In this document: positions 59,028 to 64,000 of the stretch, piece after piece
Layout of the letters: the number at the start of each line of letters is the position of its first letter
Numbering within the stretch: the stretch's first letter is position 1
Assembly: GCA_903866255.1 (NCBI GenBank)
Contig: CAIPMW010000087.1
Location: forward strand, 54,158-118,157
Direction of reading: 5' to 3'
Source of the DNA: an uncultured Chlorobiaceae bacterium
GTDB lineage: Bacteria > Bacteroidota > Chlorobiia > Chlorobiales > Chlorobiaceae
DNA length: 64,000 bases
Made by a program: the position numbers and the translations under genes
The notes under the pieces: generated by a model
Told to the model about the DNA's origin: nothing
The model's input: the letters and a program-made list of their open reading frames with translations, nothing else
Databases searched by the model: none

Positions 59028-59516
59028 ATGAATTCCAGAGGTGTCATGGTTAAAAAAAGGAGGGTTGGAAGGCCGACGAACCGCCGTTGTATTCAGGATT
59101 TACCCAAGGTTACCTGCTTCAGGCCGGATGGTGTTTATCCTGAAGGTCTGGAAAGTGTTTTGTTGACAGTTGATGAACTGGAAACTATCAGGCTTGCTGA
59201 CAAGGAGTGCTTATATCATGCGGATGCTGCTGTGTTAATGAATGTCTCCCGTCCTACTTTCGGACGTATTCTTGAAGCTGCTCATAAAAAAGTAGCTGAA
59301 GCCATTGTTGATGGAAAACAACTTTGTATTCAGGGTGGTGTATTCAGCTCTCTTTGCGACAGTGTTCCGACGGCTCGTCCCGATATTTGTGTGTGCCCGG
59401 GTTGCGGCCATGAGCTTCCACACAAAAAGGGCGAGCCTTGCCGGGAAACATCTTGTTCTCAATGTGGAGTTTCACTAAAGCGCAAGGGCGGTTGTATTTC
59501 TGAGACTGATACGTGA
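59028..59516 (+). CDS. DUF134-family DNA-binding protein
   Basis: This 162-residue protein belongs to the DUF134 family. It starts with KKRRVGRPTNRRCI, has PDGVYPEGLESVLLTVDELETIRLAD, and a sigma-region-4-like helix-turn-helix (HADAAVLMNVSRPTFGRILEAAHKKVAEAI). The C-terminus holds a Cys-rich ribbon (ICVCPGCGHE through SCSQCGVS) that could bind zinc or sense sulfur species. The start is uncertain: ATG at 59028 (4 bases after osmC) or ATG at 59046. A transcription regulator of the osmC-sqr set is a reasonable inference. Confidence 0.85.
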   Translation: MNSRGVMVKKRRVGRPTNRRCIQDLPKVTCFRPDGVYPEGLESVLLTVDELETIRLADKECLYHADAAVLMNVSRPTFGRILEAAHKKVAEAIVDGKQLCIQGGVFSSLCDSVPTARPDICVCPGCGHELPHKKGEPCRETSCSQCGVSLKRKGGCISETDT

Positions 59517-59705
59517 TATCTAATTGTTTCTCTGATTTTTTGTTAAGCGGAAGAAGGGGATGAGTTTTTTCCGGAATGGTAATGCCATATTGATTCAAGA
59601 CACGCGACTGTACCTGAATCATCTCTGTTGATAAGATGGTTACATGTCGCAGAGTGGTTTTTTCAAGTCATAATTGTTTCACTAATCATTCAAATAATAA
59701 TCACT

Positions 59706-59909
59706 ATGAATATCGATCGTGTTGTGTTTGCTGTTGCGGGTTGTTTTGTGCTCAGTAGTGTTTTGCTCTCAATTTATCATAACCCAAACTGGCTCTGGTT
59801 TACCGGTTTTGTTGGGTTGAACCTTTTTCAGGCAGGGTTTACGGGTTTTTGCCCGCTTGCTAAAATTCTGAAAGCTGTTGGGGTTGAGCCCGGCCATGCC
59901 TTCAAATAG
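59706..59909 (+). CDS. DUF2892 small membrane protein
   Basis: This 67-residue protein has two hydrophobic segments and the DUF2892 pattern: [16 protein letters not shown], then [32 protein letters not shown]. The same unit is found in YgaP-type rhodanese fusions, where it anchors sulfurtransferase activity in the membrane. The ATG at 59706 is preferred to a longer open frame because the family starts there. It lies 50 bases before sqr. Confidence 0.85.
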   Translation: MNIDRVVFAVAGCFVLSSVLLSIYHNPNWLWFTGFVGLNLFQAGFTGFCPLAKILKAVGVEPGHAFK

Positions 59910-59959
59910 CAATTCGGTAAGGTTATTTATTCCGAAAAATTGATAAATATTGAGTTTCT

Positions 59960-61414
59960 ATGGCAAAGGTAGTCGTTTTAGGTGCGGGGGTGTCAGGTCA
60001 CACTGCAGCTTCGTTTCTCAAGAAGAAACTTGGGAAGCATCATGAGGTTGTCGTTGTTACTCCCAACGCATATTATCAGTGGATTCCCTCCAACATCTGG
60101 GTTGGTGTTGGTCAGATGTCAATTGACGATGTTCGGTTTGAACTGAAAAAGGTCTATAATCGCTGGGGTATTATCCTGAAACAGGCAAAAGCCATTGAAA
60201 TACATCCAGAAGGTGACGATGAAATTTCAAGAGGGTATGTGACGATAGAGTATACCGATGAAGTGCGAAAAGGTCAGACAGAGAAGGTCGATTATGACTT
60301 TCTTGTTAATGCCACGGGTCCGAAGCTCAATTTTGATGCAACACCAGGCCTGGGCCCGGATAAAAATACGTTTTCGGTTTGTACCTATACCCATGCAGCG
60401 CATGCCTGGGAACATCTGCAGGATAATATCAGAAAGATGCAGGCAGGGCAAAAGCAGCGAATCCTGATTGGTACTGGTCATGCCATGTCGACATGCCAGG
60501 GGGCTGCCTTTGAATATATTCTGAACGTCGCCTGGGAAATATCAAAACGGGGGTTAAGCGATAAGGCGCAAATTACCTGGTTATCCAATGAGTATGAGTT
60601 GGGTGATTTTGGTATGGGAGGTGCCTTCATTAACAGGGGCGGCTATTATACCCCGACCAAAGTGTTCACAGAATCCATTATGGCTGAGTACGGTATCAAC
60701 TGGAAACGGCGAGCTGGAGTCCACCATGTAGAACCCGGCAAGGCCTTTTATGAGACGCTTGATGGCGAAGAGTTGACGCAGGAATTTGATTTTGCCATGC
60801 TTATTCCTTCATTCTCAGGGGTTGGACTTACCGCTTATGATAAGTCTGGAGTTGATATTACCGAGAAGATGTTTGCGCCGAACAAATTTATGAAGGTTGA
60901 TGCCGACTATACTGCGAAGCCGTTTGAAGAGTGGGATGCTGATGATTGGCCTTCAATTTATCAGAATCCCCTGTATAAAAATATTTTTGCTCCAGGGATT
61001 GCCTTTGCTCCTCCGCATCCGATTTCAAAACCCATGTCGAGTCCGAGCGGGCGTCAGATTTTTCCCACAGCGCCTCGAACCGGTATGCCCGCAGGTGTTA
61101 TGGGAAAAATTGTAGCACTTAACATTGCAGAAAGAATTCAGGGAGCAGAGGAGTATCGTCATAAAGCTTCCATGAGCAGAATGGGGGCGGCATGCGTTGT
61201 TTCTGCAGGATTTGGTTCGTTTGATGGTTTGGGAGCATCAATGACTCTTTTCCCGGTTGTTCCTGACTGGAACAAGTACCCCGACTGGGGTCGTGATATG
61301 GACTACTCGCTCGGAGAGGCTGGTCTGGCGGGACACTGGCTAAAAGTTATTCTGCACTATCTCTTTTTCCACAAGGCAAAAGGTTACCCCTTCTGGTGGT
61401 TGATTCCGGAGTAA
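59960..61414 (+). CDS. sqr: Sulfide:quinone oxidoreductase
   Basis: This 484-residue membrane-associated flavoprotein oxidises sulfide and passes electrons to quinone. The FAD motif is VVLGAGVSGHTAAS at the N-terminus. Three cysteines expected in the redox centre are Cys141 (SVCTYTHAAHAW), Cys179 (MSTCQGAAFEY) and Cys412 (GAACVVSAGFG). The C-terminal ~30 residues (WLKVILHYLFFHKAKGYPFWW) are amphipathic and should dip into the membrane. Green sulfur bacteria have several SQR types; I do not assign the subtype. A 50-codon ORF follows 35 bases later. Confidence 0.93.
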   Translation: MAKVVVLGAGVSGHTAASFLKKKLGKHHEVVVVTPNAYYQWIPSNIWVGVGQMSIDDVRFELKKVYNRWGIILKQAKAIEIHPEGDDEISRGYVTIEYTDEVRKGQTEKVDYDFLVNATGPKLNFDATPGLGPDKNTFSVCTYTHAAHAWEHLQDNIRKMQAGQKQRILIGTGHAMSTCQGAAFEYILNVAWEISKRGLSDKAQITWLSNEYELGDFGMGGAFINRGGYYTPTKVFTESIMAEYGINWKRRAGVHHVEPGKAFYETLDGEELTQEFDFAMLIPSFSGVGLTAYDKSGVDITEKMFAPNKFMKVDADYTAKPFEEWDADDWPSIYQNPLYKNIFAPGIAFAPPHPISKPMSSPSGRQIFPTAPRTGMPAGVMGKIVALNIAERIQGAEEYRHKASMSRMGAACVVSAGFGSFDGLGASMTLFPVVPDWNKYPDWGRDMDYSLGEAGLAGHWLKVILHYLFFHKAKGYPFWWLIPE

Positions 61415-61449
61415 CTCACTATGCCCAACGCTTTAAATTTTATTGAGGT

Positions 61450-61602
61450 ATGAATAAAGTCAAGGCTTATTATGATGAGGCTTATCCGCCGGTACCCTCA
61501 AATGGAACACTATACTGGCGGAAAAACCTGCTGTGGCAACTATTTCGGTTTGTTGTCCTGAATGTAAAAATTATGCGCATTGTAGTTGGCGGTCACTCCT
61601 GA
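61450..61602 (+). CDS. Small hydrophobic protein downstream of sqr (putative)
   Basis: This 50-residue open frame starts MNKVKAYYDEAYPPVPSNGT and continues with LYWRKNLLWQLFRFVVLNVKIMRIVVGGHS, an aromatic, basic and hydrophobic stretch that could insert in the membrane. Its composition looks like coding sequence. GAGG is only one base from the ATG, so translation initiation is not convincing. It lies between sqr and pfkA on the same strand. No family is recognised. Confidence 0.5.
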   Translation: MNKVKAYYDEAYPPVPSNGTLYWRKNLLWQLFRFVVLNVKIMRIVVGGHS

Positions 61603-61642
61603 TGTTGATGACTGCGCCAAAGAATATTATACCATAGTTACA

Positions 61643-62632
61643 GTGAACAAAAGAATATTGAAGAGAATAGGCTTGCTGACTTCCGGAGGAGATGCTCCAG
61701 GAATGAATGCTGCTATTCGAGCAGTGACTCGTGCGGCAATAGCCAATAAGCTGAAAGTGGTAGGTATTCGTCGTGGTTATCAGGGGATGATCGATGGTGA
61801 TTTTATTGCAATGAAAGCATTTGATGTCAGTGGGATTCTACATCTCGGTGGAACGGTTCTTAAAACAGCTCGTTGCCTGGAATTCAGGACACCGGAGGGT
61901 CGTGAAAAAGCTTATCAGCAATTGAAAAGAGCAGAGATTGATGCTGTTGTTGTGATTGGCGGCGATGGTTCTTTTACTGGCGCTCTTGTGATGTCGCAGG
62001 AGTACAATATGCCGTTTATCGGGATTCCCGCGACGATCGATAACGATATGTACGGAACCGATTATACCATCGGGTATGAAACTGCCCTGAATACTGTTGT
62101 TGATGCGGTGGATAAAATCAGGGATACTGCCAGATCGCACGGACGTATTTTTTTTGTTGAAGTGATGGGGCATGAAGCGGGGATGATTGCCCTGAATAGT
62201 GGTATCGCCTGTGGCGCGGAGGTGATCGTCATTCCTGAGTCGAATGAACATCAGCAGGATGAACTCCATAAATTTCTGAGCAAAGGATACAAGAATAAAG
62301 AGAGTAGCGGTATTGTGATTGTTGCTGAGGGAGAGGAGACCGGCGGTGCCTTGAAAATTGCTGAAGAGGTTAGTAAAGAGCATCCCGATCTGGAAGTTCG
62401 TGTCTCAATTCTTGGCCATATTCAGCGGGGAGGAAGTCCGACAGCAAAAGACCGAATTAATGCCACCCGAATGGGAGTTGCGGCCATTGATGCCCTGCTT
62501 GATGACCAGAAAAGTATCATGATTGGGCTTGCAAACGATCATATTGTGCAGGTTCCCTTCAATAAGGCGGTGAAACTCAACCACACTATTGATACTTATC
62601 TCCTTGAAATTCAAAGGTTGATGAATTTTTAG
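61643..62632 (+). CDS. pfkA: 6-phosphofructokinase
   Basis: This ~329-residue enzyme phosphorylates fructose 6-phosphate. Motifs are GLLTSGGDAPGMNAAIRAV (nucleotide site), GGDGSFTGAL and the substrate site PATIDNDMYGTDYTIG; AEGEETGGALKI and GHIQRGGSPTAKDR are also typical. GGDGS with Gly-Asp-Gly at the ATP/PPi-discriminating position suggests ATP use. The start is uncertain; GTG at 61643 fits the family N-terminus, while a TTG at 61586 would add 19 residues and overlap the small ORF. Confidence 0.92.
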   Translation: MNKRILKRIGLLTSGGDAPGMNAAIRAVTRAAIANKLKVVGIRRGYQGMIDGDFIAMKAFDVSGILHLGGTVLKTARCLEFRTPEGREKAYQQLKRAEIDAVVVIGGDGSFTGALVMSQEYNMPFIGIPATIDNDMYGTDYTIGYETALNTVVDAVDKIRDTARSHGRIFFVEVMGHEAGMIALNSGIACGAEVIVIPESNEHQQDELHKFLSKGYKNKESSGIVIVAEGEETGGALKIAEEVSKEHPDLEVRVSILGHIQRGGSPTAKDRINATRMGVAAIDALLDDQKSIMIGLANDHIVQVPFNKAVKLNHTIDTYLLEIQRLMNF

Positions 62633-62741
62633 AGCTTTTATCGGCGTTCGGCTCCACTCCAGAATTTTCTTTGCCCGGTACATTCGCATGTAGCTGTTTA
62701 GATGACTGTTCCTGTTGTATCCGCGCAATTGTTCAGCAGCC

Positions 62742-62758
62742 TGACCCGTCGCGGGTCA
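62742..62758. terminator. Short perfect hairpin between convergent genes
   Basis: TGACCCG and CGGGTCA form a 7-bp stem with a TCG loop between pfkA and the amidotransferase gene. There is no T-run. Confidence 0.35.
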
Positions 62759-62776
62759 ACAAGAGTGACTGATGGT

Positions 62777-63493
62777 TCAGGCAAGGTTGGCGAGTGTTAA
62801 AAAGTTGTGTAAAAGCTGGTTGCCGGTTGCGCTGTACGCTTTGCGGAATGCTTCAAAGTCGGCAAGAAATTGCCTGCTGTCCATTTGCTTAAGGTCGTGG
62901 TCAATGGTGAGCCACTCGATAAACATGGCTCGGGTCAGTTCAAAGTGGCACTGCAAACCGTAAGCGTTTGCGCCAACCTTCACTGCCTGGTGGTGGCAGT
63001 GTAAACCCGTTGCCAGCAGCTCGATGTCCCACGGAGCAAGCTCTACGGTTTCGCCATGCAGTTGAAACACCCGGATGGTGTCGTCCAGTCCGGCAAAAAC
63101 CGGATCGTTTTTGCCGGTATTGGTGAGTACAATGTTGTATGGTTCTCCATCAGCATCAAAAAAGCCGATCTCTTTTTGTGGGGAGGGGAGCACCCTGCCG
63201 TCTGCAGCTTTTACCAGTAATTGCATTCCAAGGCAGATTCCCAGGTAAGGAATGCCGCTCTGCACAATGCGAGTAATCTGCTGGAGCTGGTGTTGCATGG
63301 TGGGTGTGGCATCGTTCGCGCTTTGCGGGCCACCCAGCACCACTACGGCCCCGTAGTTTTGCGGGTCGGGGAAGGTAGCTCCCTGCGATAGATCTACAAC
63401 GTCGGTAGTTATCCCATAGGTGTCCAGCAGTGGTTCAAGCAATCCAGGGCCTTCGTGCGTGATGTTTTTTATGATGAGCAGTTGGTTCGACAT
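62777..63493 (-). CDS. Class I glutamine amidotransferase (GMP synthase-like)
   Basis: This 238-residue stand-alone amidotransferase has the nucleophile Cys87 in YLGICLGMQLL and the catalytic His in GLQCHFELT near residue 185. It resembles YfeJ-type proteins related to the GuaA glutaminase domain. The acceptor substrate is unknown; such proteins may hydrolyse gamma-glutamyl compounds. It lies between pfkA and the GH19 remnant. Confidence 0.88.
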   Translation of the reverse strand: MSNQLLIIKNITHEGPGLLEPLLDTYGITTDVVDLSQGATFPDPQNYGAVVVLGGPQSANDATPTMQHQLQQITRIVQSGIPYLGICLGMQLLVKAADGRVLPSPQKEIGFFDADGEPYNIVLTNTGKNDPVFAGLDDTIRVFQLHGETVELAPWDIELLATGLHCHHQAVKVGANAYGLQCHFELTRAMFIEWLTIDHDLKQMDSRQFLADFEAFRKAYSATGNQLLHNFLTLANLA

Positions 63494-63521
63494 AGGGAAT
63501 TATTTTTTTTGATCTTGATGC

Positions 63522-63830
63522 TTAATTCCTGCCGCCTCTTCCAACTCTCTCTTCAGCTCCAGCAACCTCCAGACACCAGCCAGCATCCACAACTTGATCG
63601 GGATCGAGAACAAAATCGGGACAAGCAGGATTGTATTCACGCAGGGTATCCGTAGTGTTCTTGTAGCTGTCCCGCCCCGTCAACTGCAACAGTCCTCGGC
63701 CCCGGTATTTATACCCATCGCCAGAGTCAATGTTTCCCATGCGATTTCTGTAGACCTCATTGGCTAATTCTTCTGGATTGTTTTCATACTCTTTTGGATC
63801 CAACGGACCTTTTGGCAGAAATCGTTTTGG
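63522..63830 (-). pseudogene. Fragment of a GH19 chitinase/endolysin
   Basis: The open frame shows the GH19 core: PEELANEVYRNRMGN, then GDGYKYRGRGLLQLTGRDSYKN and a degraded end DAGWCLEVAGAEERVG where DAGWFW-like sequence is expected. It lacks the upstream catalytic-Glu part and an ATG; a stop lies at 63831-63833. Phage-type endolysins commonly use this fold, so it is probably a leftover of a mobile lysis gene. Confidence 0.7.
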
Positions 63831-63833
63831 TCA

Positions 63834-64000
63834 TACCATCGGTAACCGTATGGCGCTGTAACCTGATTTCCCGGGAGAAATATAACGATGAAAGAAATAT
63901 ATTTATAAAATAAAATACGTTACCATATATTTATCCCTGATTTCCAAGAGAATGCAAGTTGTAATTATAACTATTTTTCCGAGCACAAGCTTTCTGGGAA
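63834..64000. other. Right edge without a supported gene
   Basis: A/T-rich sequence with no gene, tRNA or hairpin that I can support. The N-terminal part of the GH19 remnant may extend here in another frame. Confidence 0.4.

Overview
The window looks like a chromosomal segment of a green sulfur bacterium (Chlorobiaceae, close to Chlorobium/Pelodictyon). Four things point there: a sulfide:quinone reductase; an AcnB-type aconitase of the kind used in the reductive TCA cycle; a BshA-type thiol biosynthesis enzyme together with a pyruvoyl-dependent arginine decarboxylase; and a short primary sigma factor lacking region 1.1. The taxonomic call is an inference from gene content; no 16S gene is present.

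Layout. 1-12.9 kb: a patatin/POTRA protein cut by the left edge, accD and thyX with overlapping 3' ends, clpP-valS, the primary sigma factor, then a leftward group of M16 peptidase, LptG-type permease and SAM hydrolase. 13-17.9 kb: an MFS transporter, a small Lys/Ala-rich exported protein, a badly decayed Ser/Thr kinase-DUF1566 gene, and a ParD/RelE-like toxin-antitoxin pair. 18-31.5 kb: queC-CPBP protease-trpA-glycosyltransferase, a leftward epimerase and CDF transporter, bshA, mreB, hisD-queA and acnB. 31.6-32.4 kb: a small lipoprotein and four tRNA genes on the minus strand. 32.5-46.7 kb: murA, an EnvC-like protein, nadE, then a long leftward block (mreC-mreD-mrdA-FAD oxidase-smpB-tyrS-arginine decarboxylase-nadB), and rightward a GroES-like gene, nadA and a pentapeptide-repeat membrane protein. 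47.7-55.7 kb: a lysozyme gene remnant, an ECF sigma factor with a membrane partner, and a type I secretion set with two tandem ABC exporters, an adaptor and a TolC-like channel. 55.9-64 kb: rnr, then osmC-DUF134-DUF2892-sqr-small ORF-pfkA, a class I amidotransferase, and a GH19 chitinase/endolysin remnant.

Themes. Cell-wall elongation genes (mreB, mreC, mreD, mrdA, murA, EnvC-like) and NAD synthesis genes (nadA, nadB, nadE) recur across the middle third. Accessory material sits at 15.1-17.9 kb and 47.7-48.0 kb, where broken genes occur, and at the right edge.

The best candidates for something undescribed are the osmC-DUF134-DUF2892-sqr-small ORF set and the ECF/membrane protein pair in front of the double-exporter secretion operon. 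An interspersed repeat forming a large inverted pair between nadE and nadB, with another copy near 21.4 kb, is also notable.
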